This document shows, piece after piece, positions 36,747-47,531 of a stretch of DNA of 64,000 nucleotides. The DNA comes from Alkalimarinus sediminis. GTDB taxonomy: Bacteria; Pseudomonadota; Gammaproteobacteria; Pseudomonadales; Oleiphilaceae. A program made the translations under genes and the position numbers. Location of the stretch: the NCBI RefSeq assembly GCF_026427595.1, contig NZ_CP101527.1, forward strand, positions 2,761,501-2,825,500, in the 5' to 3' direction. The notes under the pieces are model-generated. The model saw nothing but the letters and a program-made list of their open reading frames with translations. It had not been told where the DNA came from and did not search any database. Position 1 is the first letter of the stretch, and the number at the start of each line of letters is the position of its first letter.

Positions 36747-38699
36747 ATGCTTCATTCTCACGTTTTTCAAGAAATACCGACTCACAGGCCTAATACACCA
36801 CTTTTGGATAAGCTGGACTCACCAGCCCAATTGCGCTTGCTGAGCGAGGACCAACTGCCACAACTAGCACATGAGTTGAGGGCCTTCTTGCTATATAGCG
36901 TCGGACAGTCTGGCGGTCACTTTGGCGCGGGCTTAGGCGTTATAGAGCTTACCATTGCCTTACACTTTGTATTCAATACACCAGATGACCGCCTCGTTTG
37001 GGATGTCGGCCATCAGGCATATCCGCACAAGATTTTAACCGGTCGCCGCGATCAAATGACGCGGATCAGGCATAAAGATGGGCTCGCGGCATTTCCGCGC
37101 CGCTCAGAGAGTGAATATGACACCTTTGGTGTTGGTCACTCCAGTACTTCTATTAGTGCTGCGCTCGGCATGGCCTTAGCCGCAAGATTACAAAACATCA
37201 AACGACAATCAATCGCCGTAATTGGTGATGGTGCGCTCACTGCAGGTATGGCGTTTGAAGCACTGAGCCATGCCGGAGATGTTAAGCCCAATATGTTAGT
37301 TATCCTCAACGATAATGATATGGCCATATCTAATAGTGTTGGCGGCTTGAATAAGTACTTAGCCAGAATCCTCTCAGGCAAAACTTATAACCACATGCGA
37401 GATAGCAGCAAAAGCTTTCTCAGCCAAAACCCTAATTTAATGGAGCTCGCCAGAAAAACCGAAGAGCACTTTAAGGGGATGGTTGCACCCGGCACACTGT
37501 TTGAGGAGTTGGGATTCAACTACATTGGCCCTATCGATGGTCACGACTTGCCTACCCTGGTAGCCACACTCGAAAATATGAAGGAGCTCAATGGCCCGCA
37601 GTTTCTTCATGTAGTCACCAAAAAAGGTAAAGGCTTTGCTCCGGCAGAGAAAGATCCTATTGGCTACCATGCGATCAATAAAATTGACCCTAAACCCAAA
37701 GCGACTATTGCGACAGAAGAAAAGCCACAGAAGCCTAAGTTTTCCAATGTTTTTGGCCAATGGTTGTGCGACATCGCTGAAGTCGACTCACGCGTAATCG
37801 GCATTACACCCGCAATGAAAGAGGGTTCAGATCTTATTGCCTTCGCCGAGCGGTTTCCTGAGCGCTACTTTGACGTTGCCATTGCCGAACAACACGCTGT
37901 AACCCTAGCTGCAGGCATGGCTTGTGATGGAGCAAAACCCGTTGTCGCGATCTACTCGACATTCTTACAACGCGCCTATGACCAACTGATTCACGATGTT
38001 TCAGTGCAGAACCTTGATGTTCTATTTGCCATTGACCGAGCCGGTTTAGTCGGTGAAGACGGCCCCACTCATGCAGGCAGCTTTGATATCTCTTATCTTC
38101 GCTGTATACCAGAGATGCTGATCATGGCACCATCTGATGAGAATGAACTCAGACAGATGTTAAATACCGGCTACCACCATCAAGGGCCCGCAGCAGTTCG
38201 TTACCCACGAGGAACAGGTATTGGTGCTGCAATAGATGATTCACTTGAACAGCTACCGATCGGTAAAGGTCGCGTCATGCGTGAAGGCAACGATATTGCA
38301 ATTATGACATTCGGCACCCTACTGCATGATGCACTCCTGGCAGCAGAAGAGTTAAACGCTACTGTTGTTGATATGCGCTTTGTGAAACCTTTAGATATCG
38401 AACTGATCACTCGCATCAGCAGCACTCACTCATTGCTAGTAACGATAGAAGAGAACGTAGTGGCAGGCGGTGCAGGCAGTGGTGTTAATGAGTTTCTAAA
38501 TCAAGCAGCTATAGGCACTGACATTATTAACTTAGGTCTACCTGACTATTACGTTGAGCACGGTAAACCTACAGAGCTACTGCAAGAGTGCGGCCTTGAT
38601 AAACAAGGGATATTGAATTCAATTAAGACAAAACTCGAGCAATTGAAAGGCTCTGTTGTTGCGATGGGCAGTGACGCTCAAAAGGTCATCAATCAATAG
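36747..38699 (+). CDS. dxs: 1-deoxy-D-xylulose-5-phosphate synthase
   Basis: Dxs is a thiamine-diphosphate enzyme that condenses pyruvate with glyceraldehyde-3-phosphate, the first step of the MEP isoprenoid pathway. The 650 residues include [13 protein letters not shown], the [14 protein letters not shown] segment, the TPP-binding [14 protein letters not shown] and the transketolase pyrimidine-binding part with [16 protein letters not shown]. The transketolase C-terminal domain follows. Its product feeds ispA and, further on, the undecaprenyl carrier used by mraY and murG in this window. Confidence 0.97.
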   Translation: MLHSHVFQEIPTHRPNTPLLDKLDSPAQLRLLSEDQLPQLAHELRAFLLYSVGQSGGHFGAGLGVIELTIALHFVFNTPDDRLVWDVGHQAYPHKILTGRRDQMTRIRHKDGLAAFPRRSESEYDTFGVGHSSTSISAALGMALAARLQNIKRQSIAVIGDGALTAGMAFEALSHAGDVKPNMLVILNDNDMAISNSVGGLNKYLARILSGKTYNHMRDSSKSFLSQNPNLMELARKTEEHFKGMVAPGTLFEELGFNYIGPIDGHDLPTLVATLENMKELNGPQFLHVVTKKGKGFAPAEKDPIGYHAINKIDPKPKATIATEEKPQKPKFSNVFGQWLCDIAEVDSRVIGITPAMKEGSDLIAFAERFPERYFDVAIAEQHAVTLAAGMACDGAKPVVAIYSTFLQRAYDQLIHDVSVQNLDVLFAIDRAGLVGEDGPTHAGSFDISYLRCIPEMLIMAPSDENELRQMLNTGYHHQGPAAVRYPRGTGIGAAIDDSLEQLPIGKGRVMREGNDIAIMTFGTLLHDALLAAEELNATVVDMRFVKPLDIELITRISSTHSLLVTIEENVVAGGAGSGVNEFLNQAAIGTDIINLGLPDYYVEHGKPTELLQECGLDKQGILNSIKTKLEQLKGSVVAMGSDAQKVINQ

Positions 38700-38714
38700 A
38701 TGATGGTGGTTTAT

Positions 38715-38736
38715 GGAGTGACGTTACTGTCACTCC
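38715..38736. terminator. Stem-loop overlapping the ribA 3' end
   Basis: GGAGTGAC / GTCACTCC form a perfect 8 bp stem with loop GTTACT in the 30-nt gap between dxs and ribA stops, covering the ribA stop codon. There is no T-run. It could limit read-through between the convergent genes. Confidence 0.38.
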
Positions 38737-39344
38737 TGAGGCTCATCATCCTGGTGTGTTTTAAGCCAATGGCCTAACTTATCCGCCTTAGTCGATAGGT
38801 ATCCTTCGTTATGAGGGTTCTTACCCACCTGCAGCGGCACTCTGGTCACCACTTCAACGCCAAAGTCACCCAACGCTTTTACCTTTCTTGGATTGTTGGT
38901 CATTAGTTTAAGCTTAGAAACACCTAAGTGCTCAAGCATCCCCTTGCACATACTGTAGTCACGAAGGTCTGCAGCAAAACCCAACCGCTCATTTGCTTCA
39001 ACGGTATCAGCACCTCTATCTTGCAGGTGATAGGCGCGAATTTTATTGAGCAAGCCGATTCCTCGGCCCTCTTGTCGAAGATACAACAAAATACCGCGTC
39101 CTTCATCTGCAATACTTTTGAGCGCTTCTTCGAGCTGATAACCGCAATCACAGCGCATGCTAAACAAAGCATCACCTGTAAGGCACTCAGAGTGAGTTCT
39201 TGCTAATACAGGCTCACCATTAGAGATATCCCCCAACGATAACACGACGTGTTCTTGACCCGTTTCCGTCTCTTCAAAACCATGCATTTCAAATTCTGCA
39301 AACGGAGTGGGCAAACGACAAGTTTCAATAAAGCGAACAGACAC
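38730..39344 (-). CDS. ribA: GTP cyclohydrolase II
   Basis: RibA opens GTP to start riboflavin synthesis. Zinc-binding cysteines are C54, C65 and C67 ([16 protein letters not shown]). [11 protein letters not shown] contains the catalytic Arg, and the NNPRKV segment is conserved. The 204-residue stand-alone protein has no RibB domain. The start is GTG at 39344 with GAGG 7 nt upstream. A CRP-type palindrome and a -10-like element lie in the 202 nt upstream; no FMN riboswitch motif is visible there. Confidence 0.96.
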   Translation of the reverse strand: MSVRFIETCRLPTPFAEFEMHGFEETETGQEHVVLSLGDISNGEPVLARTHSECLTGDALFSMRCDCGYQLEEALKSIADEGRGILLYLRQEGRGIGLLNKIRAYHLQDRGADTVEANERLGFAADLRDYSMCKGMLEHLGVSKLKLMTNNPRKVKALGDFGVEVVTRVPLQVGKNPHNEGYLSTKADKLGHWLKTHQDDEPQE

Positions 39345-39461
39345 TATACTTCCTCAACACTATTTTTCATGGAGGCAACTACTTCTCTTGAAGCCGTTTT
39401 ATATCTCTTTAATACAACAATAGATAGCACTTCAAACGCGTGATAGTTTATTAAGGGCGGC

Positions 39462-39467
39462 ATTGTA
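39462..39467 (-). promoter_or_regulatory. Candidate -10 element of ribA
   Basis: On the minus strand TACAAT lies about 118 nt upstream of the ribA GTG, 18 nt downstream of the CRP-like palindrome. With a start near 39455 the palindrome would be centred around -38, close to the class II activator position. No good -35 hexamer is needed in that arrangement. Confidence 0.4.
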
Positions 39468-39485
39468 ACATAATCAATATTCATG

Positions 39486-39501
39486 TGTGAGCGAGATCAC
39501 A
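39486..39501. promoter_or_regulatory. CRP/Vfr-type binding palindrome upstream of ribA
   Basis: TGTGA-N6-TCACA is present with both half-sites perfect and a GCGAGA spacer. It lies in the ribA-moaA intergenic region, 142-157 nt upstream of the ribA start and 39 nt beyond the moaA stop. It is the one clear match of this type I noticed in a non-coding region. Binding is inferred from the motif alone. Confidence 0.6.
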
Positions 39502-39546
39502 CCGCTTAGTTCATAACCATACACGTTAAAACACTGGGAATATTCC

Positions 39547-40572
39547 TTAGCCACCGGTCATATTCATAAATCTTAATATCTGAGGGTCTTCGTTGTTATC
39601 AAAGTAATGCCTTTCTGGCTTCAGATCCATTGCGTCAATAATGACCTGTTTTAACCGTTCAACATCACCAGGATGTGATCTCAAAACACCTTTTAAGTCG
39701 ACCGAGTGTTCATTGCCTAAGCACAACAACAAACGCCCTTCAACAGTCACTCGCACACGATTACAGTCACCACAAAAGTTATGGCTATGAGGAGAAATAA
39801 ACCCAATGCGGGAGCTAGAGTCTGTCATACCATAGTATTTAGAAGGGCCGCCGGTAGAGTCTGAAATAGGCGTCAGCGGATAAACCTTTGAAATAGTGGT
39901 TAATATTTCATCACTGGAGCAGTAAGACTCTCCTCTGTCATGGGAGGAGATATCACCTAAAGGCATCTCTTCAATAAAACTGATATCGATCTTTTTATCT
40001 CTAGCAAAGTTGACGAGATCGATTATTTCATCGTCATTGCGCCCTTTGAGTATCACGGCATTTAATTTAATACGCGAAAAACCTGCCGTAATAGCCTCAT
40101 CGATCCCCTTTAGCACCGTTTCAAGATTACCGGTACGAGTGAGCTGTCGGAAACGCTCAGATTTGAGACTGTCGAGACTAATATTGATGCGCCTCACACC
40201 TGCAGAGACCAACCCTTTTGATAACTTGGTTAACTGCGAACCATTAGTTGTTAACACTAACTCATTTAAGTCCGGTAGCGCACCGATCTCTTCAATAACA
40301 CTCATGACGTTATTGCGAATCAGAGGTTCACCACCGGTAAGACGAATTTTACTGACGCCTAGCTCGCTGAACACTCTAGCAATCAACCCGATCTCTTCCA
40401 GTGTCAGGATGTCCGCTCGAGGCAAAAAACTCATCTCCTCATCCATACAATAGACACAACGAAAATCACAACGGTCTGTGACAGAGATACGAACATACGT
40501 CACCTGTCGTCCAAACTTGTCGATTAATGTTGCACTAGGCTGAGCGGTCTCGATTTTTTCACGGCTATTCAT
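39547..40572 (-). CDS. moaA: GTP 3',8-cyclase (molybdenum cofactor)
   Basis: MoaA is a radical-SAM enzyme that rearranges GTP to 3',8-cyclo-GTP, the first step of molybdopterin synthesis. The N-terminal cluster triad is C35-C39-C42 (CDFRCVYC) and the C-terminal cluster ligands lie in FCGDCNRVR...LLLC. The protein ends in GG, the conserved C-terminal tail needed in trans for activity. At 341 residues it is normal. It follows moaC by 13 nt. Confidence 0.97.
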   Translation of the reverse strand: MNSREKIETAQPSATLIDKFGRQVTYVRISVTDRCDFRCVYCMDEEMSFLPRADILTLEEIGLIARVFSELGVSKIRLTGGEPLIRNNVMSVIEEIGALPDLNELVLTTNGSQLTKLSKGLVSAGVRRINISLDSLKSERFRQLTRTGNLETVLKGIDEAITAGFSRIKLNAVILKGRNDDEIIDLVNFARDKKIDISFIEEMPLGDISSHDRGESYCSSDEILTTISKVYPLTPISDSTGGPSKYYGMTDSSSRIGFISPHSHNFCGDCNRVRVTVEGRLLLCLGNEHSVDLKGVLRSHPGDVERLKQVIIDAMDLKPERHYFDNNEDPQILRFMNMTGG

Positions 40573-40585
40573 ACTACATCTCTAA

Positions 40586-41062
40586 CTATTCAGCTTTCCA
40601 ATGACCTGTGCGCCCGCCCTCTTTTTCAAGAAGCCTGATACTTTCAATCACCATTCCTTTGTCAACCGCTTTACACATATCATATAGGGTCAGCGCCGCT
40701 ACACTTGCAGCGGTTAACGCCTCCATCTCGACACCTGTTTTAGCATCCAACTTACACATAGTGTCAATTCTAACCCTTGATTTATCGGGCTCAGCAGTCA
40801 AATTAACCTTTACCGATGTCAATAACAGAGTATGGCAGAGCGGAATTAGTTCGGGGCATTTTTTAGCCGCCATAATCCCCGCAATACGAGCAGTTGCAAA
40901 TACATCACCTTTCTTATGACGCCCTTCTGTAATCATACTTAGGGTCTCTGCCTGCATAGTAATATACGCTTCGGCTCTTGCAACCCGCGTTGTGACAGTT
41001 TTATCCGATACGTCAACCATATAGGCGGCTCCCGTATCATCCAAATGAGTCAATGTCGACAT
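40586..41062 (-). CDS. moaC: Cyclic pyranopterin monophosphate synthase
   Basis: MoaC converts 3',8-cyclo-GTP to cyclic pyranopterin monophosphate. The family blocks are [50 protein letters not shown] and [23 protein letters not shown], which include the active-site His and Lys. The second ATG (41062) is preferred because AGAGG is 5 nt before it; the ATG at 41065 is too close. It gives 158 residues. It forms a moaC-moaA operon. Confidence 0.96.
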   Translation of the reverse strand: MSTLTHLDDTGAAYMVDVSDKTVTTRVARAEAYITMQAETLSMITEGRHKKGDVFATARIAGIMAAKKCPELIPLCHTLLLTSVKVNLTAEPDKSRVRIDTMCKLDAKTGVEMEALTAASVAALTLYDMCKAVDKGMVIESIRLLEKEGGRTGHWKAE

Positions 41063-41135
41063 CATAACCTCTATATTTGTTTAATTAGACCGTGACAACA
41101 TAAAAAGCGTTCAACACCACACTAACCATCGTTAG

Positions 41136-42086
41136 TTACCACCAAGCACTAATGGCCGCGATACCCTGAGCACCATAATTGATCGCATCTGTCATATCGG
41201 TGTCCATCATGCCTCCTAAGGCAAATACGGGGTACGGCACAGTCTCAACCAATGCTTTAAACTTCTCCCACCCCATTGGCTCAGCATCAGGATGGGTGGC
41301 CGTCTTGTTTACCGGTGACAGCAACACATAGTCCGGTGAGAGCCGCGCTAGATTCGATAATTCTTCTGCATTATGGCAGGAGACCCCTAGCCACTTATTT
41401 CGAGGCACGGGACGAGTACTATATTCGTTTGCTTGCGCATATGTCAGGTGCACACCTGCAGCATCAATACCCTGCAATATTGCAGGAGGGGCATTTAATA
41501 TTAATCGTACGCCATTGTAATGACAGATATCACGTATGCCAGTGGCTTGGGCAATATAAGCCTCTTGATCGCTGGCATATAACCCATGGTTACGAAATTG
41601 AACCAACTTAATCCCATGACAGGAAATCGCATGCTGAAGCTTATGCATACAGTCATCGGGCGTTTCATAACCGCCTGTAATTAGGTACTTATTAGGTAAT
41701 AAAATAGCTGAGATAATCGGTTTATTCGCCTCAGGAAAGGCAAAATCGTTAAGGTTTTCTTTTTCCACCCACTTAATGGGTTGCCCTTCAGCCCCTACTG
41801 CTTCGCCTTCGAAGCTGCTTACCACCCAAACATCAAGCAATACAGCTTTATCGCCATAGTCATGACGAATAGATATCAGCGGTTGGACACCGTCACTCAG
41901 GTTAACCTCAATATCGAGTTCTTCTTTCAATTCACGCTTTAGTGCATGCCGAACCGTTTCATTACTCTCAACTTTACCGCCGGGAAACTCCCATAACCCA
42001 CCTTGATGCGCATCATCTGACCGCTTGGCGATCAACACCCGATTCCCGCGCATTATGACTGCGACCGCCACATGAACTAACTGCAT
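41136..42086 (-). CDS. Nudix hydrolase fused to ThiE/TenI-like domain
   Basis: The 316 residues join an N-terminal MutT-type Nudix hydrolase (Nudix box GKVESNETVRHALKRELKEE, about residues 37-56) to a C-terminal TIM-barrel of the thiamine-phosphate synthase/TenI type (about 135-316). MutT hydrolyses oxidised dGTP in the family. The barrel lacks key ThiE residues: the usual ND pair is LNAPPA, and HLGQxD is HLTYAQA, so thiamine-phosphate synthesis is doubtful. The same two-domain protein occurs near argJ in pseudomonads. It lies 65 nt downstream of argJ. Confidence 0.9.
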   Translation of the reverse strand: MQLVHVAVAVIMRGNRVLIAKRSDDAHQGGLWEFPGGKVESNETVRHALKRELKEELDIEVNLSDGVQPLISIRHDYGDKAVLLDVWVVSSFEGEAVGAEGQPIKWVEKENLNDFAFPEANKPIISAILLPNKYLITGGYETPDDCMHKLQHAISCHGIKLVQFRNHGLYASDQEAYIAQATGIRDICHYNGVRLILNAPPAILQGIDAAGVHLTYAQANEYSTRPVPRNKWLGVSCHNAEELSNLARLSPDYVLLSPVNKTATHPDAEPMGWEKFKALVETVPYPVFALGGMMDTDMTDAINYGAQGIAAISAWW

Positions 42087-42151
42087 AAATATACGAGACC
42101 TAAAAACCTACTGACATTCGATACTTACCATCTCAATTAGACCCCTTTTGA

Positions 42152-43369
42152 TTAGGTTCTATATTCTGCGTTAATAGTGACGTATTCATGGGACAAGTCA
42201 GTGGTCCATATTGTCTCTGCAGAGTCGCCACGGCCAAGCTGAATGCGAATAGTGATCTCTTCCCTGTTCATCACCTCTTGACCTCTTTCCTCGGTGTAAT
42301 CTGGATCTCTCCCCCCATCACGCACAATACAGACCTCATCAAGATCTATCACTATGGCATCTAGATCTAGCTCAGCAAGACCTGCTCTTCCTACTGCCGC
42401 CAAAATACGCCCCCAGTTCGGGTCGCACGCAAATAACGCCGTTTTAACCAGTGGAGAGTGAGCAACCGTATAGGCAACATCTAACGCTTCTTGTTGACTT
42501 TGTGCACCCTCAACAACAACTGATACAAACTTGGTCGCCCCTTCACCATCTCGCACAATAGCCTGGGCTAGTTCCATAAATATCGCTTTTAGCGCTACTG
42601 TAAACTGCTCTAATGCAGCACTACCACGCTCAAGTTTGGGAGCTTCGCTTTTACCGGTTGCGATTAGCATGCAAGAGTCATTAGTAGAGGTGTCGCCATC
42701 AATCGTAATGCGATTAAACGAAAGGTTTGCACACTCAGTTAGCAACTCCTGCAATAGCACTTGATCAATGTTCGCATCAGTAGCAACAAAGCCAAGCATT
42801 GTCGCCATATTCGGCATAATCATACCTGCACCTTTACTGATGCCAGAAATAGAGACTTGATGCCCTTCGATGTCTATTACCTTAGATGCGCCTTTTGGTC
42901 GAGTATCGGTCGTCATAATACCCTCTGCAGCATCAGCCCAAGCACTCTCATCAAGAGCGGTCAATGCGGCAGGAAGCCCATCAATAATCGCAGTGACAGG
43001 CAGCTTTTCACCGATAACCCCGGTCGAAAAAGGCAAGATAGCATGACTATCCACACCAGCAAGTTCAGATAATGCCTGGCAACACTCAAGTGCATCTTTC
43101 ATACCTTGGGCGCCAGTTCCCGCATTAGCATTACCCGTATTGATCAGAAGATAACGAGGAGCACCCGCCGCCAGATTTTTCTTGGACAGTACAACGGGAG
43201 CTGCACAAAAGGCGTTTTTTGTAAAAACGCCTGCACAGGTACTACCTTCAATTAATTCAAATACTACTAAGTCCTTCCGGTCTTGGTATTTGATGCCCGA
43301 CTTTGCTACACCTAGACGCACACCATCAATTACATGAAAATTTGGTAGCTCACCTTTCCCAACAGCCAT
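42152..43369 (-). CDS. argJ: Bifunctional glutamate N-acetyltransferase / amino-acid N-acetyltransferase
   Basis: ArgJ transfers acetyl from N-acetylornithine to glutamate (and may use acetyl-CoA) in cyclic arginine synthesis. It cleaves itself at the Ala-Thr bond in NMATMLGF, leaving Thr190 as nucleophile. GNANAGTGAQG, the TTDTRPK region and the C-terminal FACDPNWGRILAAVGR are conserved. The ATG at 43369 gives 405 residues, the usual length, with GAGAG upstream; the open frame extends 17 codons further to 43420 but without family similarity. Confidence 0.96.
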   Translation of the reverse strand: MAVGKGELPNFHVIDGVRLGVAKSGIKYQDRKDLVVFELIEGSTCAGVFTKNAFCAAPVVLSKKNLAAGAPRYLLINTGNANAGTGAQGMKDALECCQALSELAGVDSHAILPFSTGVIGEKLPVTAIIDGLPAALTALDESAWADAAEGIMTTDTRPKGASKVIDIEGHQVSISGISKGAGMIMPNMATMLGFVATDANIDQVLLQELLTECANLSFNRITIDGDTSTNDSCMLIATGKSEAPKLERGSAALEQFTVALKAIFMELAQAIVRDGEGATKFVSVVVEGAQSQQEALDVAYTVAHSPLVKTALFACDPNWGRILAAVGRAGLAELDLDAIVIDLDEVCIVRDGGRDPDYTEERGQEVMNREEITIRIQLGRGDSAETIWTTDLSHEYVTINAEYRT

Positions 43370-43457
43370 AACCACTCTCTCTTTTATCTTTGATAATTGC
43401 CATACCTTACCAGAAAACATCTAAAGGCGGACTCGGGTTTTCACCGGTTATAACGAA

Positions 43458-43491
43458 ATAAAGGGGTGAACCTATCAGCTCACCCCTTTAT
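43458..43491 (-). terminator. Rho-independent terminator of secA
   Basis: The perfect 12 bp inverted repeat ATAAAGGGGTGA / TCACCCCTTTAT encloses a 10-nt loop and begins 26 nt after the secA stop. On the minus strand the stem ends in CCCCTTTATTTCG, a short T-rich tract. It separates secA from argJ. Confidence 0.8.
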
Positions 43492-43516
43492 TGATACTTA
43501 AAACAATTGAACTAAT

Positions 43517-46249
43517 TTAAGCAATCTTACCGTGACACTGCTTGAACTTCTTACCTGATCCACATGGACATGCTTCGTTTCGCCCAACCTTTCGGCCATC
43601 TCGCACAAACGGTTCAGGTTGCTCTTGCGCCTCTTCTTGTTCACCTTCTTGTGCAATAGCGGAACCCTTTTCATGCTGGGTTTTCGCTGCTTCCATCTGG
43701 TGCGCTAGCGCTTCTCTGCGTTTCTGTTCAATCTGCTCAATCTCTTCTTTGCTTTGAACTTGAACATGACAAAGAACTCTAACAACATCATGCTTGAGGG
43801 TGCTCAATAGATTATTAAACAGCTCAAAGGATTCACGCTTATATTCCTGCTTAGGATTTTTACCTGCATACCCACGCAAATGAATGCCTCTGCGCAAGTT
43901 ATCCATCGATGCTAAGTGCTCTTTCCAAAGCGTGTCGAGTATCTGTAGGAAAATTTGTTTTTCAAAGTTACGCATAACCTCTGCACCGGCAGATTCTTCT
44001 TTCGCAGCGTAGGCGGCGATAACTTCTTCACGAATTTTAACCAGTAGAGACTCTTCATGTAAGCTGTCGTCTTCATCCAACCACTTCTGCACCGGAAGAG
44101 ATATAGCCATCTCTGATTCTAGGTGCTTCTCAAGCCCTGCTACATCCCACTGCTCTTCAAGGCTCTGTGGTGGAATAAAGCCACCGACCACTTCATTGAT
44201 AACATCCTCACGAATCGCATTGACCATTTCAGAGATGTCATCATTGCTCATTACTTCGTTGCGCTGCTCGTAAACCACTCGACGTTGGTCATTTGCAACA
44301 TCATCATACTCAAGTAGCGACTTACGAATATCAAAGTTACGCCCTTCAACCTTACGTTGAGCTTTCTCAATGGCATTGCTAACCATGCGGTGTTCAATCG
44401 CCTCACCTTTCTGCATGCCTAGGGCTTGCATAAGGTTCTTCACGCGATCTGACGCAAAAATACGCATTAAGCTGTCTTCAAGAGAGAGGAAGAAACGCGT
44501 GCTTCCTGGGTCACCCTGGCGACCTGCACGGCCTCGTAGTTGGTTATCGATACGTCTAGATTCGTGACGTTCAGTACCCAAGATGTGCAAACCACCAGCC
44601 TTGATGATGGCATCATGTCGTACTTGCCACTCTTGCTTGATTTTATCGATCTGTTCTTGAGTCGGGTTGTTGAGTTCAGCAACCTCTGCTTCCCAGTTAC
44701 CGCCCAATACGATATCTGTTCCTCGGCCTGCCATATTGGTAGCGATTGTAACCGCACCCGCTCGACCCGCCTGCGCGATAATTTGTGCCTCTTGCGCGTG
44801 CTGTTTAGCATTTAGTACGTTGTGCTTAATACCTGCTTTTTTAAGGGTATTAGAGAGTATTTCAGATGTTTCGATTGAAGCAGTACCCACCAGTACAGGC
44901 CTATCTTCAGCCGTTACATCTTTGATTTCATCAACAATCGCCTGAAACTTCTCTTCTTCAGTCATGTAGACCAAATCATTATGGTCTATTCGCTGAATCT
45001 CTTTATTAGTGGGGATTACCACTACATCTAAACCATATATCTGCTGAAACTCAAACGCTTCGGTATCAGCAGTACCGGTCATACCTGCTAGCTTCTCATA
45101 CAGTCTAAAGTAGTTCTGGAAGGTAGTAGATGCGAGAGTCTGACTTTCAGCCTGAATAGTAACGCCTTCTTTCGCTTCAATCGCCTGGTGCATACCCTCA
45201 CCCCAACGACGACCCGGCATTGTACGACCAGTGTGCTCATCAACAATGACTATCTGACCATTCTGAACAATATAGTCAACGTCTTTAGTAAATAGCACGT
45301 GGGCCTTGAGCGCTGCGGAAACATGGTGCAATAGCCCCAGGTTAATAGCAGAATAGAGACTATCACCCTCTTCTAAAAGCCCCTGGCTAACGAGTAGTTG
45401 CTCAATGTAGGTATGACCTGCTTCGGTCAGGTCTACCGAGCGACTTTTTTCATCAACAATATAGTGCCCCTCATCAGCAGCTTCACCTTCTTCATTCACC
45501 TCTGCTCGCTTTAGCATCGGAGCAATGAGATTCATCTGCTTGTAGAGCTTAGAGCTGTCTTCTACAGCGCCAGAAATAACTAGAGGCGTTCTGGCCTCAT
45601 CAATTAGAATCGAATCAACTTCGTCAACAATCGCAAAGTGCAAACCTCTCTGTGCTTTCTCGGCAGTACTAAATGCCATATTGTCGCGCAGGTAATCAAA
45701 GCCAAACTCATTATTGGTACCATAGGTGATATCGCACTGATACGCTTGACGCTTCTCTTCAGCGTCTTGCCCACCATAAATCACACCTACTTCCATACCC
45801 AGAGCGTTATATAGCGGGCGCATCCAGTTGGCATCTCGTTTAGCCAAGTAGTCATTCACCGTAACAACGTGAACCCCTTTGCCGGTTAGTGCGTTTAAAT
45901 AAACAGGCAGTGTTGCCACCAGTGTTTTACCCTCACCGGTGCGCATCTCAGAGATACGTCCTTCGTGCAGGGTGATACCACCAATCATTTGCACATCAAA
46001 GTGTCGCATCCCCATGGCACGCTTGCCCGCTTCTCTCACCACCGCGAATGCTTCTGGTAATATTTGGTCTAACGTTTCGCCGTTAGCAAGACGCCCTTTG
46101 AGTTTTTCGGTTTGTCCTTTAAGAGCCTCATCGTCTAATTTGGCTAACTCTTCTTCCATGGCATTAATCAGTGGTACGATTTTGCCCATTCTTTTCAGTT
46201 CACGGCCATTTTTACTGCCAAAGACCTTCTTTACCAAAGATGAAAACAT
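43517..46249 (-). CDS. secA: Preprotein translocase ATPase SecA
   Basis: SecA drives Sec-dependent export through SecYEG. The 910 residues carry Walker A (RTGEGKT, 103-109), the [15 protein letters not shown] block, the [14 protein letters not shown] and [10 protein letters not shown] helicase motifs, and a C-terminal zinc/SecB-binding tail [14 protein letters not shown]. The start has GAAGAG upstream. There is no secM-like gene immediately before it. It follows the M23 peptidase gene with 340 nt between. Confidence 0.98.
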   Translation of the reverse strand: MFSSLVKKVFGSKNGRELKRMGKIVPLINAMEEELAKLDDEALKGQTEKLKGRLANGETLDQILPEAFAVVREAGKRAMGMRHFDVQMIGGITLHEGRISEMRTGEGKTLVATLPVYLNALTGKGVHVVTVNDYLAKRDANWMRPLYNALGMEVGVIYGGQDAEEKRQAYQCDITYGTNNEFGFDYLRDNMAFSTAEKAQRGLHFAIVDEVDSILIDEARTPLVISGAVEDSSKLYKQMNLIAPMLKRAEVNEEGEAADEGHYIVDEKSRSVDLTEAGHTYIEQLLVSQGLLEEGDSLYSAINLGLLHHVSAALKAHVLFTKDVDYIVQNGQIVIVDEHTGRTMPGRRWGEGMHQAIEAKEGVTIQAESQTLASTTFQNYFRLYEKLAGMTGTADTEAFEFQQIYGLDVVVIPTNKEIQRIDHNDLVYMTEEEKFQAIVDEIKDVTAEDRPVLVGTASIETSEILSNTLKKAGIKHNVLNAKQHAQEAQIIAQAGRAGAVTIATNMAGRGTDIVLGGNWEAEVAELNNPTQEQIDKIKQEWQVRHDAIIKAGGLHILGTERHESRRIDNQLRGRAGRQGDPGSTRFFLSLEDSLMRIFASDRVKNLMQALGMQKGEAIEHRMVSNAIEKAQRKVEGRNFDIRKSLLEYDDVANDQRRVVYEQRNEVMSNDDISEMVNAIREDVINEVVGGFIPPQSLEEQWDVAGLEKHLESEMAISLPVQKWLDEDDSLHEESLLVKIREEVIAAYAAKEESAGAEVMRNFEKQIFLQILDTLWKEHLASMDNLRRGIHLRGYAGKNPKQEYKRESFELFNNLLSTLKHDVVRVLCHVQVQSKEEIEQIEQKRREALAHQMEAAKTQHEKGSAIAQEGEQEEAQEQPEPFVRDGRKVGRNEACPCGSGKKFKQCHGKIA

Positions 46250-46589
46250 AGTGCTCTTCTGTTTGATGTCTACGAAAAATTAAATATAAGGCTACGAGGA
46301 GATATCCATCATCCTACGTGTTTTTAATAAGCATTTAAACTATTCTGCAAGTGCTACGATATCACTGATTATTATCACTATTTTACGTGTTTATTAAAAA
46401 CGTATACTTGATCACACACAAGCGAAGTCACTTCGGTACCGCTATCCAATACCCGTCAGAATCGCCAGCTTTATCAACAAGCCAAACATTCTAACCCTAT
46501 TTTAATCAAGCAACAAAGTTTTTAACTACTTGATAGAAGGGCTTACGCCCTTCTAGTGAGGAGAGTGGAATCGATAACGCTAACCGAGA
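46250..46589. other. 340-nt intergenic region between the M23 peptidase and secA
   Basis: No ORF of secM type was found. The left part (46314-46400) is AT-rich and contains two copies of the ACGTGTTT word and an inverted repeat (TTTTTAATAA at 46320-46329 and TTATTAAAAA at 46391-46400). This area probably holds the secA promoter. The right part contains the M23 stem-loop at 46534-46555. Confidence 0.5.
46534..46555 (-). terminator. Stem-loop after the M23 peptidase gene
   Basis: TAGAAGGGC / GCCCTTCTA pair over 9 bp around a 4-nt loop, 34 nt beyond the stop codon. The following minus-strand sequence has only scattered T residues, so termination strength is uncertain. Confidence 0.5.
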
Positions 46590-47531
46590 TTAACGACTTG
46601 CTCTGTAGATATACTTTTCAGGGTTCTGAGACTTGTTATTTTTAATCACTTCAAAGTGAACATGGGGCCCAGTCGAACGCCCTGTGCTACCCATCTGCGC
46701 GATGACTTGGCCTTTTTTAACAACTTCCCCAACCTTTACTAGTAATTCTTTACAGTGTGCATAGCGAGTCGTTACACCACCACCATGGTTTATTTCAATT
46801 AAGTTTCCATATCCGTAACGCTCAGATGACCAGGTGACAACCCCTGACGCAACCGCAACAATATCACTGCCGTCTTTACCCGCAAAATCTACACCTGCAT
46901 GCCATGCTCGCTTGCCGGAGAATGGGTCAGAGCGATAGCCATAACGAGATGACATCCACCCTTTGCGGATTGGGCGACCTGCTATAAAGAGATCTTTCTG
47001 GATTTTTTGACTGACAAACAGCTCATCTAGTACATCTAGCTGCTGTTCACGGTCTTTGATTTGGTTTTCTATTCTAGCCAGAGACTCTTGCAAATCTGGC
47101 AAACTATAGGACTCAGTTTCATCAAGGGACTCAGGTCCCCCCAAAGCGGGCGCACTCTCAAAATCAAATTCGCCTTTACCTATTTTAGCTACTTCTGTCA
47201 GTCGCTGTCCGAGTGCATCTAGGCGTAAAAGGCTCGCCTGAATCGACCCCATTCTTAGTGTAAGGGCATCAACTTGCTCTCCAGACTCTCGCTTGAGTAC
47301 GTCTATCTGCTCTTGCTGCTCAGCCAAAAGCGTTTGCCAATACTCAATAGTCTTACCACTAAACTCCTGCGGCACGCCTTCTGCAACAGGTGTTGAGGCT
47401 AATTTATAGCCGGTAAAGGCTACTCCAATTAACATGACAACAAATGCCATAAGCACGACACTCAACTTTGCATTATTGAGTACCATGGTTTTGGACTTGC
47501 CATGACTGCGTCCAACAAAAATAATATTCAT
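46590..47531 (-). CDS. M23 (LytM-type) metallopeptidase, membrane-anchored
   Basis: The 313 residues comprise an N-terminal transmembrane anchor (about 22-45), a coiled-coil region (60-185) and a LytM domain (190-300). All zinc and catalytic residues are present: H211 and D215 (HAGVDF), H259 (YAHC) and the HxH pair at 290-292 (HVHFEV). It is therefore likely an active peptidoglycan endopeptidase, unlike EnvC/NlpD-type activators that lack them. The gene is in the lpxC-dciA-M23-secA neighbourhood known from pseudomonads. Substrate is inferred from the family. Confidence 0.92.
   Translation of the reverse strand: MNIIFVGRSHGKSKTMVLNNAKLSVVLMAFVVMLIGVAFTGYKLASTPVAEGVPQEFSGKTIEYWQTLLAEQQEQIDVLKRESGEQVDALTLRMGSIQASLLRLDALGQRLTEVAKIGKGEFDFESAPALGGPESLDETESYSLPDLQESLARIENQIKDREQQLDVLDELFVSQKIQKDLFIAGRPIRKGWMSSRYGYRSDPFSGKRAWHAGVDFAGKDGSDIVAVASGVVTWSSERYGYGNLIEINHGGGVTTRYAHCKELLVKVGEVVKKGQVIAQMGSTGRSTGPHVHFEVIKNNKSQNPEKYIYRASR

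Noticed and set aside
39345-39546. FMN riboswitch upstream of ribA
   Set aside because: The conserved RFN-element blocks are not visible in the 202 nt; only the CRP-type palindrome and a -10-like element stand out.
43370-43420. N-terminal extension of argJ (17 codons)
   Set aside because: It has no similarity to ArgJ N termini, and the ATG at 43369 has its own GAGAG Shine-Dalgarno sequence and gives the usual length.
46250-46589. secM-type arrest peptide gene before secA
   Set aside because: No open frame with a signal sequence and an arrest motif occurs in this interval.
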